Below the pieces are notes generated by a model. That model had not been told where the DNA came from. It saw nothing but the letters and a program-made list of their open reading frames with translations, and did not search any database. Below are positions 12,601 to 26,841 of a DNA stretch of 64,000 bases, in pieces (positions within the stretch are counted from its first letter, which is position 1; each line of letters starts with the position of its first letter). The position numbers and the translations under genes are program-made. Source of the DNA: Aplysia californica (taxonomy: Eukaryota; Mollusca; Gastropoda; Aplysiida; Aplysiidae); assembly GCF_000002075.1 (NCBI RefSeq), contig NW_004797601.1:57944-121943 (forward strand), in the 5' to 3' direction.

Positions 12601-15600
12601 AACTTTTTCACATTCCCCAGTCTCCGCTTTGATGTATTATTTTATGACATTGTTGTCTATCGCAGGAAACCAGTTTTACTCCTTGTAATGTTCAGCCTCT
12701 TTAAGTTGGGCGGTTTTTGCCTCTAGAATGACATTTATAATTGGAGCTGAGCGTAGTGTCATGGAAAGTACTTAAAGGAGGTGTTTGACCGAAAATGGTA
12801 AATGAGAAAGAAACCAATGTGCACTTCCCCAATCTCCTCAAAGCTTGTGAAAAAGAAAATCTAAAACTGTATGCATTTAAGCATTGAAATATGTGGTTGA
12901 GACTTAGTCTCATGTAAGCAGGATAACTTAAATTGTTGTTTCTGCTGCTTGGTTTCACTTATCATTTATTTAAGTTCATAATTGGCTGCTTGTACTGTAT
13001 GCTTCCTGGGAAGCCGAGTATGTTTCTGGGTGTTCTGGGATCTGCTAGGATAATAATAGTTGTCAAGTTCACAGAGCATGCTGAAGAGCATGGGTATGTG
13101 CTTTACAAATGACATTATTATTAAGATAACGAAATCAGCGGGACACTGAAATCTTTTCACTATAAATGAATTTCACAATATACCTGCTTTTTAACTATAA
13201 AGGAAATATATGAGTAAAAGAGAATTTTGGACCTGAAAATCTGTAAACTGGGTGTGTGTCTTACTAATATGTGTGTTTGCTATGTGTCTGTTCGCTATGT
13301 CCTTGTTTTGATACGTAAATGCAAGACTGTATTTTTGACCTTGACCTTTACTGTGGTCACCAGGGACGACTGCCCGTCGATATTCTCAATGCCTCTCGTG
13401 GAGAGAAGGCCGAGGCACTGCTTGCCAATGCTGAACAAATCCTGGCGCAGTTTCAAGTGAGTGCGATGATTCTCTTCTACAATCTCTGTTTGGGTTGTTG
13501 GTGGGTGCTCTGGTGTGGTTTGCTCTTCTTTCCTATCAAACATCTATAGTCTTTCTCCTTTTATTTGTATGTTACTCTCTAGTTGTAATACCTCTAATCT
13601 TTGGCATTAAAGTGACCGGTCTGTGTTTTGCAAGTGCCGAATTTCAGAATTTAATTTTTTTGGCTCAACACCTTTTTTGTCCTTTTAAAAACACATTTCT
13701 CTGTGGATTTTACTGAAAAAAAACATTGATTAAAGGCACACAAAATGTACATTTCCAGTTTCTATGGACTCTCAGGATTTAGAAATGAACAGAATTTGAT
13801 GGCCATTTTCTCGCTAATTTTACCTCTGAAACCAGGCGACCCTGACTCACTCAATCGAAAATATTTCAACTTTTATTCAACATAGATGGATGTTTTTTAA
13901 CCAAAAGGAAGACAAATGAACAGGCTTAAAGATGATATCAATTAACCCATATACCCAAAAATTGACGAGTGCCTGATCCCACCTTGCGTGATACAAATGT
14001 GTGTATGTGCACGTGAAGTTAGGTTCATATACAGACCTCAACATAAGTTAAGGACCACTTTGACGGACAGCCCTGATTTTTTTTAAATCCGAAAAAATAC
14101 TTTAGGGTATGTTTCAATTTATTTTGCTTTGAAAGTGTTAATGGGTTACCAGTGCGTATTACAAAGCTTCCTAAAGTGGCAAAACCACCTTGAGGAATTT
14201 TAGCCAAATTTGCTGTTTATTATCGACTTGTGTGCGACACCACGGACATTCCCCAGTTAAAATTTCTGGTGCTCGTCATAAACGGAGGTACGGTCTCGAA
14301 CTGTGCTCACTTCGGTGGCAATATAAGCCGCTGTTTGCGCAAAATCCAGAATCGCATCAACATTCCACCAAGACGAAAGCTGAGAGACTTTGGTCGTGTC
14401 ACGGCTATGGCATGGCTGCTGGATGGAGTTGGAGCCCGAGAAGTTGCCAGAAGGCTTGCGGTGTCACACTCTGTCATTGTCCGCTTGAGGCAGCGCCATC
14501 AAGCCACTGGATCAGTCCAAGAACGCCCATGTGCAGGTCGACCCGAGAAAAACACTCAAGGTGTTTGCAAGTGGTCCTTAACTTATGTTGAAGCCTGTAT
14601 ATCTCAGTGATCGTCTGTTTCTAGAAAACTAACCTCACTGATTTTCTGACAATAAAAAAAATTATATATATATAACAATCAAACCTGCTCTAACAGCCGC
14701 CTGTCCGATCCCCTGTTCAAACAACCACTTTCCACTTCCTCCCTCGCGTTTTTTTATTTTTTATTTTATAATGACACTGTCCAAGAAGACCACCTGTCAA
14801 GGATTACCACTTTGTACTCCAGAATGGGTAGTTGCTTTGGACAGGTCCGACTGTACTTTTGACACACCAGTCTAATTTTGTCTTCAATTTCCTCCCTTTG
14901 TTGTTGTGTAGGTGAAGATGGATCAGATCAAAGATCGCACCATCGCTGCAACGTTCAGGCCATTTCAGTGAGTGCAAACAAAATTTTTGACTTGTTTTGA
15001 TAATTTGAAAAAATTGATTTTCTTTTTGCAGGGTGGGGGACAAGGATGCCATTATTACAGAGGGTGAAACAAATTTCAAATAGATGGTGAAATTTGAAGC
15101 ATTAGCGCTGTACTGCCTGAGTTTGCTTTTAAACTTATATAACTATTGCTATTTTTTTACTTAACTCATTCGCTACGCTGAGCCGTGGGGGGCGGCGCGG
15201 CTAAAGTGCCGTCAGTATGCTAAGCCGCCCCCGGCGGCTCAAGCACCGACCTATAATTCTAGCTTAGATTTTATTCCAATTCACATATCCATGTTAAAAT
15301 AAAGGTTATAATATAACATTGACGTCCAGTTCAAGCGTTTCCACCGAAAATCGGAAGTTTAGATTCATTTTTGAAACGCGATTTCGTAGTTTATGCGACT
15401 TTGTTTTATGGCGAAGCCCAAATTATAGCCCAAACACCAGTCTTGGTACTTTTACACAACAAAATGTATAATTATTTTTCTCACTAAAGAAATGTAGGAC
15501 TCTTCTTTATAATATTGATACTATTAGACTCATATTGCCAGTGCACTGTTATTGATAAATCAACATTTTTGAGTGCTAGATCTAGGTCTAGATCTAAATT

Positions 15601-18600
15601 GTCAAAATATTTTTTTCTCCACAAAATCACTACTTTTTGGTGAAATTACACAAAAAGTACAACTCAAGACATGTATAGGTTTATTCCAAATGCAATTCTG
15701 AATAATTCCATATAAGATACGAGTGTTTTTTTCTGTTTGTGAATGCATCTTGTCCTTTTTTCAAGATTATAAAATTTTTAAAAATTTCTTTTTCAATATC
15801 GGATGTTATGATCCAAATGTACACATTTATGGAATGTAAGCAAATAACTGCAAATTTTTCAATATTTTCCAATTCTATATTCATTTACTATTATTTTGAT
15901 GTATCATTTGACAAGATGCAAACTTATTTTTTGAGTTTCAACAAAGATTATTTGTTTTTTATTTTCAAATTTTATATGCATCCAGGCAAAATTGTGTTGC
16001 ATAATCGCCTCTTACAGGAACCAAAGTTGAAAAATACACAAATAAATATTACAGATGTATTCTACAAACCATACTGAAAAATTTGGTATTTAATATGTTG
16101 ATATTTATTTGAATTTGTGGCCCCAAAGACCTTTGAACTGTGCACTATTCATCATCTCATTTCGCCCTCCCGAAAAAAATTCGTCCGCAAGCCGAAAATA
16201 ATACGTTGCGAATGAGTTAATAGGTAGTCCCGGTGTTATGTATAACATGTGTAGTGCAGAGTATGTTTTGATGTATGAGAAGGTTATATTTCTGCGTCAT
16301 ATTTGTTTCTCAGTCCTCCTGTTTATTTTACTTTCTTTTTCAAACGATCAGTTTTAGAACCTTTTTTCTGATTTTATCATTTTTATGATATATTTTATTT
16401 GAATTTCTGTTTCAGGGAACTGATTGAGGCTGAGAAGGTATGTGTAGCTGTAAATAAAAGACATTAAATAAGTTGAAAATACAGATGTTGATGTTGTAGG
16501 ACTTTTGCTATCATTGAATAACCCTGAGAAAAAACATCTTAATTGAAAAAGCTGCTTACCAAAGAAAATGCATCCCCCATTGACCCTCAGCGACAACAGA
16601 GGATGAAAAAGTAAAGAAGTAAAAGTCACTTAAAAATGGAGCTGGACGAGTTGTACCGGTACAGGAAGATTTTGTAAATTCTTGTAGGAATTTCTCCTTG
16701 ATGCTGGAGGCAAATGTACAGTTTTTACAAACTTGTGATGTACTTTACCAGAAGGCTGTGCTTGAACTTTTTTTTTTTTTATAATAGATGTTTTTACGCA
16801 CCCATTGACACAATTTATGTCATTTAGGAGGCCTGTCTGTCAAGTCCAACCTGCTACTCTATACAAAATTTTCTCACCTCCAAGGAATCAAACTGGGGTC
16901 TCCTGGGTGGGACAGCAAAGCACTTAACCGCAAGGGCAAGGACGCTGGTAGGCTCTGCTTATTTAGACAGAAAAGTGCTGTAGTTCTATGAATGGCTTGT
17001 ACTAACGCTGTCTGAATTGTTTTGTGAACTTTGAACCTTGCGAGTTACTGGATTCTTACTGTACCTGAACACCTGGAGGTATCGTCTCTGGCTCAGAGGT
17101 TGACGTGTAATGACCCACCATTGCTTACTGTCACTTGCTGCTGTCATACACTCTGTCATACTTATGCCAGTCCATGCCTTGATGTTACCAGGTGGGTGGT
17201 TGGCAGGTGCTCTGATGTGATTTGCTCCTTTTTTCGCGTCAAACATCTGATGTCCTGAGCTAAACTAAGATATTATCTATCCACATTGTTTACTGTTCAC
17301 CCTTAACCCTTTTACCACACATCTTGCCATCTTTCCTTAATAATGGTACTAATTAGAGTTGGGGCGAGCGGACGGACGGGTTCACTACTCACGGACTCAG
17401 TCTGAGCGAGCGGGTAACGGACTCCCATGCAAGCGGACTGCGAACCTCAAGACAGTTTGTTTTTTGGGTCCGCTCTACAATTTTACTCTCTCAGCGAGGG
17501 GACTGTGGACCTCAAGCCTCAAGTCAGTTCGTTTCTTGGGTCCGCTCCACAATTTTATTCACTGAGCGGGGGGGCGAACAGACGAACTCTAGCAGACAAG
17601 ATTCTCAAAACGAGGTTAGACCCTCGTCTATTGTTTGTTAATTAGGCCTAGTGTTTCAAGCCCCCAGCGGTACCACATGGAGTGAGAGAGGTTGGTGACG
17701 TAATACTATGAGTGTAACCTTTCACCTTGTATGTGGGCACACTTTGAACATTCCAATTATTGTGAAGGCGAAGTTTAAAAGAATTCCCAAAGGCCTTTGG
17801 GGGGGTAGATAAATTTCTGCCATGAACACCTAGCTACAATGTTGGGCAGGAGGGTCATTTTTTTACGGGGGAAGGGGTAGGGGTGTAAGTAGTATGCAAT
17901 GGAAGGACTCGCTCCCCGTCCGTCCATCCGTCCGCCGGCTCAAATGCATGGAGTCTCTCCATCCGCCCGTCCGCTCGCTCGTTAAATGAACTTTGTTTCA
18001 GTCCGATGTGTAGCGAGTAGCGAACTATTCACATGCAGACGGCTCATTACCCGCCCGCTCGTTTGCAGGTAGTGCCAGCGAGTACTTCGTTACTCCCTGA
18101 CACTGATTTAGCGAGCCCGACCCAACTCTAATACTAATCTTTTATTGTGGTTGTGTTCTTGTGTTGCCCCTGGGACTAAAGTCAAGGTTTTGTTTTGTTT
18201 TGTTTTCCAGCTCCAAAGTTTGAAGCACATACGGAAGCTCATCCATGGAGGACAGTATGAAGATGCAGTAAGTGCTTTAGACAAATTTGTGAAATAAAAA
18301 GATAAAGTGCTTGAGACAAGTTAACATGATAAGAAAGAAAAGAAGCTCCAAAAAGTTAGTTTGATAAAAGAGCAAAAATGAAATTGTAACGTTATCGTGT
18401 GCTTTGAAAGTCTTTCCTTCCACAGAGGTCGGTATGGAGAAAAATGAGTGGGTTTTACATTGTACAACCAGCTCTCACAGTTTAGAAGCAAAATCTGTGG
18501 CCTTGTGGAGGGTGCATTCTGATATCTGTTCAGTAGTCTCTGTTTAAAATAAATGCAGCGTTGAGGTGAAATCAGGCACGAGTCAAAATAAAGAAAACAA

Positions 18601-21600
18601 AGAAACCGGGATTTCTCCACACGAGAAATTTTTTGTCGCCTACTTGTGTTTTTCGTCCAATACTTTTTTGTCCATATTTGTATGTGAATTCTACAAAAAA
18701 AAAAAAACATTTATCAAAGGCACAAAAAATGCAAAATTGCAGTTTCAAAGGACTCCCTCGCTATGGAAGTCACCAAACTTTGGCGGCCATTTTCATTCAA
18801 ATTTATCTCTGACACCTTATGACCCCAACCTCCTTCAATCACAGATATCTCGACTTCATTTCAAGATAGATTGGTAATTTCCATCAAAAGCAAGACTAGT
18901 GAACAAGCTTTAATATGATACCAATAACTCCATACGTCCCAAAATTGATGAGCGCCTGATTCCACCACATTGTTGCACGTATTACGTTGTCCAATTTTCA
19001 CAATCAAGTAGCCTGTGACGTATCTGAAACAAGAACACTAAAGAGCATTTTGAAATGATGTTTATGATGCTGGATGTTTACCTAACTTTGATGATTGTCC
19101 GTCACTGGTTTTTGTCTGTTTATATTGATATTGCTCTCTCTGGAAAAATAGAAGGCATACCAGGCAGGGGCAGACCTAGAGAAAGTTGTCATTTGGAAAG
19201 CCTTAACAGATGCATGATGGGAAAACACCAGGATAATGTGGGAGTTTTGAGAGCATCCTAGTGGAGAAATGAATGGCAAACCGTGATTGCTGATTTTATG
19301 ATGATGATACTGATTGTTTACTTTTGATTTTCCTGTCCAGGTGTCAGAGACTCATCTTCTGATTGACAAAGCTTTGCAAGGACTTCGCTACTACCAGACA
19401 TACGACCGCGTATTTCTCGGGTAAGCAGCTTGTTAAAATAATTTTCCGCCAGGTTTTAGAGTAGCGACGGGGTTGTGCGACAGGGGGATCAGCGTGACCA
19501 CCCTGTGGTATGAACAAATTTAGACATGCTATAATAAGAAGTTATTTGGGCATGTTGCAAGACCCGGTCTATCCTAGCACACCGCCCCTCCATAAAATGC
19601 GTCACCCTCCAGCAGGAACGGGCATCCCCGCTGTTTGTCACGCACACCCGTCCTCACTTTGCCTCACAAATACCACTACTGAGGGGAGGAGGGCAAACGA
19701 AGCAGGCATAGCACGCTGGGCCGACGATAGCAGACGAAATTTGCTTCTCATCAGTTACTGATGGGTTACCTCCCCTCTCACCAGGGAAGGTGATTTTATA
19801 AGCTTAGGGTAGCACGGACTACTGCCTCTACTCTACCTCTAAGAAGCAGCTTTTCTGATATGAAGTCAAGAGTTCATGGTCATTTTGTAAGTGTCACTCT
19901 CTCCAGTTATCCTCTTCACAGTTATAGTTTTGAACGTTTTTGTTAGAGTTTTACAGTACTAGCAACACAAATAGGTTGTGTTAGTGCTGAAGAATATGGG
20001 TGTTACTAGAGAGTAACATTCAAAGAATCACACTCTGTGTTACTATACTTGTCTCTATCTTCAACAGGCAAACCTTTTTTTTTCTCGAGTCCTTCTTCTT
20101 TTCTTTCCCTCTGTTGTTTCTGTTTATCTATCTTTTTTCTTCCCTGCACCATATGACAGTTATTGTACCGATGTACTTTTCTTTGCCTGGTATACCTGGA
20201 GGTGCCATCTCTGACTCAGAGGTTGACGTGTAATGACCTTCTATCTTTCACAGCCGTGAGCTGCCGTTGCACTTTCTGCTATACCCAGGCCAGGCCATGT
20301 CTTAATGTTGTCCTTCCATGTAACTCTTTGTCTACCCCTGGCTCTCCTGCCCCACATCCTTCCTTCAAACGCCTCTTTCACAATGGTCTGGTGTTGTATT
20401 TTTCCTCATTTTATTTTGTTACGCTTCGCTTTACTCATACTCAAACTTACTGGGTGGTTGGTGGGTGTTCTGGTGTGATTTGTTCCTTCTTTCCTATCAA
20501 ACACCTATTGTCCTTATCTCTCCTTCTTTTTACTCTTTTGTAGCACATCTATTCTTCGGCACTTATATGACCTTTTTGTATTGTAAGTACCGTAAAACTT
20601 ACGACCCCCCCCCCCCCCCCCCCCCCCCCAAAGAACTCAAACTCAAACTCCCAACTCCCCCCTTTATATTACACCACCCTCAGCATCAGCGTGGTCTTCG
20701 GGTTCCTGGGCTGGGTGTGCTACGTGCTGTACCTGGTGGTTCTCGAGCACACTGCTGTGGGTCAGGCCAGCGCCAGGATAACCGCTGGTCACTCGGAGGG
20801 ACACACTAGACTTCTTCTGTTTGGCTCCATGGCTCTCATCATCTGTATTTTGTTGGCAGGTGAGTTCTTTGTTAGTAAACTGATGTGGCCCGTCTCACTG
20901 ATTGGAAGAGAAACTAAGATTATCTGGGTGACTGCCTGGCCTTGGAAATTCTCTTAAATTTAGATAGAAGTTTTAATTTTGAATTGAATGTTAAAAATGT
21001 CCACCAAAATTCTGCAAAACATAAAACTTTTTAAACTTCTAAAAAATCAACTATGATGCGCATTTGTGTATTAAAGAACAAATGTATATAGAACTGACTT
21101 TACCAAATATACTCAGAGAAGGGGACGGTTATTTAAATGTATGCTCCAGGTGTTTACCATTTTTCTCCACACCGTTGGAAACTGTCAAGTTAAACAAATT
21201 ATGCCAGACTTGTGCATCATGTTCTAAAACTTCTTTTATAAAGTGGAAACACTCAAACAATTGTCTGTATTTGGTTTGCGGTCCTCAGTGCAATCTCTCC
21301 ACATGATGTGCTACGTTTACTGCCTCATGCCTGTGTTGTTGTGGTACAAGGCCTGCCAAGGGTAAGAGAACACCTCTGTCATACAGGGTTCCCACCAGGT
21401 CGGGAAATCAGGAAAAAGTCGGGGATTTTGTGAAGGGTCGGGAAGTTGAGAAAGGATAGGGCCTGTGTAATAGTAGTGTAGCTATCTAGACAGTATGGTT
21501 GATGAATCATGAAGAAGAAACAAAATTGAATCAACTGTTGGCAAGGAATATAGAGATGAATTATCTTTGTTAAGTGAAATAAGCTATTATAATCATCTAT

Positions 21601-24600
21601 TGTTTGAAGACTATACTACAAAATGTACGTGTACATTCATTAAAAGAAATTTTGACTTTTTATCACTGATAGAAGGGATTTTTGGGGGATCATTCTTGAT
21701 GCACGACGGCCTTATTTTTCCCTCAAATTGAGGTCTTGAAAAAAATTTCAAGGATTTGGTAGGGACCCTGGTCATATTCATTTTTTTATGTAAGTGTTAA
21801 CGTCCCCATTAACACAAGCAAGATCATTTAGAAGGCGGCAGAAATTGGGCGAAAATATGTGTTTCTTGGAGTTCTTTATTTTGACAAGCGCCTGATTTCG
21901 CCACCATGCCTCACATTTTAAAACACTTATTTCATTGTTTGGATGTCGTGCCTCTTAGAAACAAAGCCTGCTGTGTATAAAAGGGATGATGTATACCTGC
22001 CATAGGCTTTTCTTGAATTTGTTTTGTTCTTGTGGTTACTTTCCTGGTGGGTGGTCGATGGGTGCTCTAGTGTGCTTTTCTCCTTCTTTCCTATCAAACT
22101 TCTATCGTCCTTATCTTTCCTCCTTCTGTTTTATATATGCTACTCTCTTGTAACACATAATCTATTATTTGGCACTAATATGACCTAATTGTGTTGCAAG
22201 TGCTGTAAAACTTTTACTAAAACTAAACTCTCCTCCTTCTCATCTTGGGCACTTATATGACAAATCTGTGTTGCCGTTAAACTCTTACTAAGACTCCCCC
22301 CCCCCCCCCCCCCCAATCCTTCAACAAACAAAGTTAGCTGTGTTGAAAAGGGACAGTTTACACCTTCAATGAGCTATTGTAATTGTTTCAGTTGTTCTGT
22401 TTCTCTCTTCACTTCCCAGCCTGCGACTGCTACAGTACACTGTGCGATGGACGCTGGCAAACAGACAGTTGGGACGTTTTGTCTTGTCAGTCGTCGTCAG
22501 TGCTGCTGGTCTGGAGATAATAGTGAGTGTTTTTCTTCCACTTCTTTATCAGTGCTTGCCAACCTGGGCGATATTGCCCACAAGTGGAAAAGTTTGGTAA
22601 TTATAGTGGGTGGTGGGGATCAACCAACTAGTGACAGGTGTCACTTGATGCCCTTTTAGGAAATACATATAGGTAGGGGAAACAACAATTTTAGCCTCTT
22701 GAAGGTGGCAAGAGTGAATGCTGGCACTTAAAAAAGTTAGTAAGCAGTGGTCAATATTGTAAAAGCTCATGTCATCTTAAAGGGAACATGGTGATGGGTA
22801 AGATAAGGTAAAATACGTTTTATTGATCAATGGGAGAAATTTTGGATGGATATTGCAGTACATTAATGTAAAAAGATTCAGCATTAGCATAGACAAAACA
22901 TACTTTCTTTAGATTAATGCTAACATAGAATCTGACACCCATACTGTCACAGCTCAATCAATTACAATATACACATTACATCATGAACATGAGAGTGCTG
23001 ATGCACTCTTTTTTTTACGTGCTTTTTTTTCTTTCATTTTGCCCATTTTGTGTTTTGCAAACATTTTGAATTCTCAATTTGGGTCGTCCAGTGTCCTATG
23101 TAGCAATTCAGTAGCGCCCCTTTGACGTCCTGCGAATGACTTGAATCTGCAAATTTCTGTTAAGAGTGGCAAATTCAAGTTGCGTGTGGGAAACAAAATC
23201 CCCTCGGTAAACCGTACAGACTTGAGTGTGTTTTGTCCTCAGGTCCTGAGCTTCTATTACAGACAGCTGCTCTCTGTGGGTCTACTAGCCATGTCCCTGT
23301 GGCCCATCATCCAGTCCAGAGGTCAAGGAAGGGTCATGGGGCGGCCCTGGATTGCTGTCGGCTGGTCTCTCACATGCACGCTGGTGGGAATGTTCCCTTT
23401 GATGCCTGTGGTCGGAAGGGAGACGAGATATGCGTTGGTGTAAGTGTTTTTGCTTTGTTTTTGTTTAACTACTAACATCCAGTAAAAGAAATTCAGTGTG
23501 TACATGATGGTATGCATGTATCTATGAATCCTATTTGTGTATGTATAGAATATGGTATGCCATAATAAACCAATTTCCCTTTGGGGATCAATAGAAGTGC
23601 TTTATTAATATTTGATTGATTTATTTTTTTATTATTTTTTTTCTTCGTTTCCTCACACACTTACTGTTTCATTACAGGACATCCAGTGGTCTCCTTGCTG
23701 TGTTTATTGGTGCTCTAATCCTTTACAGGTAATCTGATATTTCTATGTGTATATTTATATGGGAAGAGGTAGTCTGATTCTCTTGGGTGTGTGTGTGAAG
23801 GGCAGGGGGGGGGGAGGTTTCTGGGAAGATTCTCATAGACTGTAAAAGATCTTGTCAGTTTTTTAGTGTTTGAGTACTTAATCGGTTGCTTGCACTGTTA
23901 GCTTCCCGGGAAGCCGAGACTGTTTCTGGGTGTTCAAGGGTCTGGTGAGATAATAGTAGGCCTATAGATTGCAAAATGTATAGAGCTCTGTGTTGGGTGG
24001 GGATATGCGCTATACAAATGCTGTTTATTATTTTGAAGAGGTGGTGTGTTTACCTGGTGTATGTTTGTCTGGGAGGAGGTAGTTCGGTTCCCATGTGTGG
24101 GTTTATCTGAGAAGAAGATGTCAGTTATAGGATTGGTTGGTTGCCAATTTTATTTCATTTTCCTGGACAGCTATTTTTTTCTGGTTATTGGTGTTTGGGG
24201 TATTTTTTTTCAAATTTCATAGTTTGGTTTTTCAATTTTTTGTTTTTGTTTTCTCAATTGAAATACAGGGTGTCATTTTCAAGACATTTCAAGATTCTCT
24301 GTGGTTTCCAGGTGAGTCCCCTTTGAGATTGGTTTTGTTAGGCAATTTTTAAAAACACTCTTGTGAAATGCATTAAAGTGTCAATTTTTGACATGGATGG
24401 CACATTTTTTAAAAGGAGATGCGCAGTTACTTGACAAATTTAGATAAATAGATGATTCTATCGTTCACTTTCAAAGTATCTTAAAAGCTTGTTTGGGGCC
24501 TCTATCTCGGAAGGTTCTGTTTCTTGATTGTAGGGTGTACACGTGTACCTCACTGACTTTGTTTCATTTTATCATGCTTTATTTAGTTGTGTTTGTGTTA

Positions 24601-26763
24601 ACTTATGACTGGTGTTGTGGCATAAAAAAAAATAAACAAAAGTGACCATAGCTACCCACTGGCATCGGAATTTTAATTGTTGACCTGTAGTAAACGATAT
24701 ATTTTCCTAAAAACAAAAACAGACATATAGAAATTCATTCGTACCAACTGCAGTGAGGTTACTGAACACACAGTTGCTGCAAATGAAACAAAGAGAGAGA
24801 GAGAGAATGTTTTATGGAGAGGGTTGTTTCAGCACGTAAGACATGTATTTACTAATATCCAGTCTTGTTGTGTGTATGTGTGAGTGCACCTAACCTTTGT
24901 AACATTCACTGCCTTTGTAAACGACCAAGACAAATTTCCCCCTGAGAGATGAATAAAGATTGTCATTGTCAGTGTCATTGTCATCTTTTGAGTTCCTACT
25001 ATTTGTCCCATGTCTTGATTTGGTGCCAGATATTTGTGTGTTACATAGAAACATGTTAATCTTCTAGTGATTATTATGCTTCAAGATAAAAAAAAAGCAG
25101 GAAAAAAAGTTTTACTTTAGCGTAGTTCCATATAGAAGTGTCCCCTCACTTCACCCAATAAAACGAATGCAAAACTTAAGTATGCCGAAAAGACTAGTAA
25201 AAAGCCTTTAACAGCTGTTAAATGATCACTGGGTTTTATCTCCCAACATCCTCACTCCACACAGTCGACGCAGGAATTTGGTGAGCTAGGCTAAGAAGTC
25301 GATGGCCCTGGTTCAAATCCCAGACTGGGCATTCTTGAATTTGGGTCATTTTGTGGAGTTTTCAAAGCTCTTAACCCATTTGGCTTGGTCCTATCGGAGG
25401 CAGACTTTAAATCCATAGGTTCTGCCTGTTGAATAACCTAACAATGTTGATAAGGGCATTAAACCCATACACTTACTTTTCCTTACAGCTGATGCTGATA
25501 GCTGTGTCAGTCCTGACGGTCAAGCTGACATCTGAGAGTATCGCTGACAGGCAGGGACTGCCCTGGTTCTGTCAGCTCTGTAGCTGGTTGGTGCTGGGTG
25601 AGTAGCATCTTCACAGGGTCAGAGGTCACCAGACCGCACACTTCCATGTTGTTTTTTTGTTTTATGTTTTTGAATGTTGGTGTACCCAGACCTGCCTGTC
25701 ATCCCGATTTAATCGGGATATCCCGATTTTTCGCCCCAAATCTCAAACATACCAATTTTCCTGATTTCGATCCACATTTTTTGTTGTTTGTTTCTCAGGA
25801 TTTGTCCAAAAACTTCACTCCCTTCTTCTCTGTTGCCAGGAACTTGGAGCACTATATAATTTTCCTAAATGTCGATGCTGGATTTAATAGTTGACTCACC
25901 CCAAGTTGTGTTGGAACTTTGCTTGCACGTGTTTCTAACTATTATTGAAATAGCATCAATTTGGCATTCCGACTAGGGACATTCTCAAAATCCTTTTTTT
26001 TTCCCTTGCCCATTTATATGAGATTGACGCCATTTGATAAGTAGAAAAAAAAGTGCATATAATAGTGTCCAATAGTGTATTATGTGCATACTTAGTATAA
26101 CAAGTAACTGTAATAGCAGATAGAGTTTCTAGGATTATAGATGTAAGTCATTGATCTGAGAACAGTAATTATTTTAGATATAATGGTGGTGATGAGTGAT
26201 GATGTGGGATTGCGTTTAAGTAGCCTAATGTTAGCATTAGTCCTATCTTCCTCTGCTCCAATGAGTCACAAGGCACGTGGGCACCCTCTATCCTGTTTCC
26301 TACTTGAACCATCTTTAATGTCACAGTGAAGTTCCGAAATGGAGGACACAGCACATTGTCAAGATCTACTTTACTTTTTATTTCCACTCAGAATTCCCCA
26401 TGATGGCCTCTCCTTTTTCAATTGCGACATGCAAATGATTATTCGTAGTTCTACTGTTACTTTCAAAGCAAGCTCTGTCTGAGTTCTGGTTAGTCAGGCC
26501 AGTCATCAAGACCCGTCAGTTAAACCATTCCAATCACTCGTTCGCATCACATGACATGACTTCGGCGCATGAGCTCTGCGTTTTGTCAGGGACCGTCTGT
26601 TGATGGGGATAAGTAAGGTTTATACGCACTGGTTGAAGCGTCTATTGGGACTTTGGGGGGTGGGGCGGTGTAATGTTAGACACTTGGATTGGGAGTGCTT
26701 GACATGATACTTCAGGATTTTAAAAGAATACTTTTATGATGAAACACACACACACACACGCAT

Positions 26764-26841
<78 letters not shown>

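Noticed and set aside
21380-21770. Element with GGTTCCCACCAGG / AGGGACCCTGG ends
   Set aside because: The inverted match is short and imperfect, with no flanking duplication.
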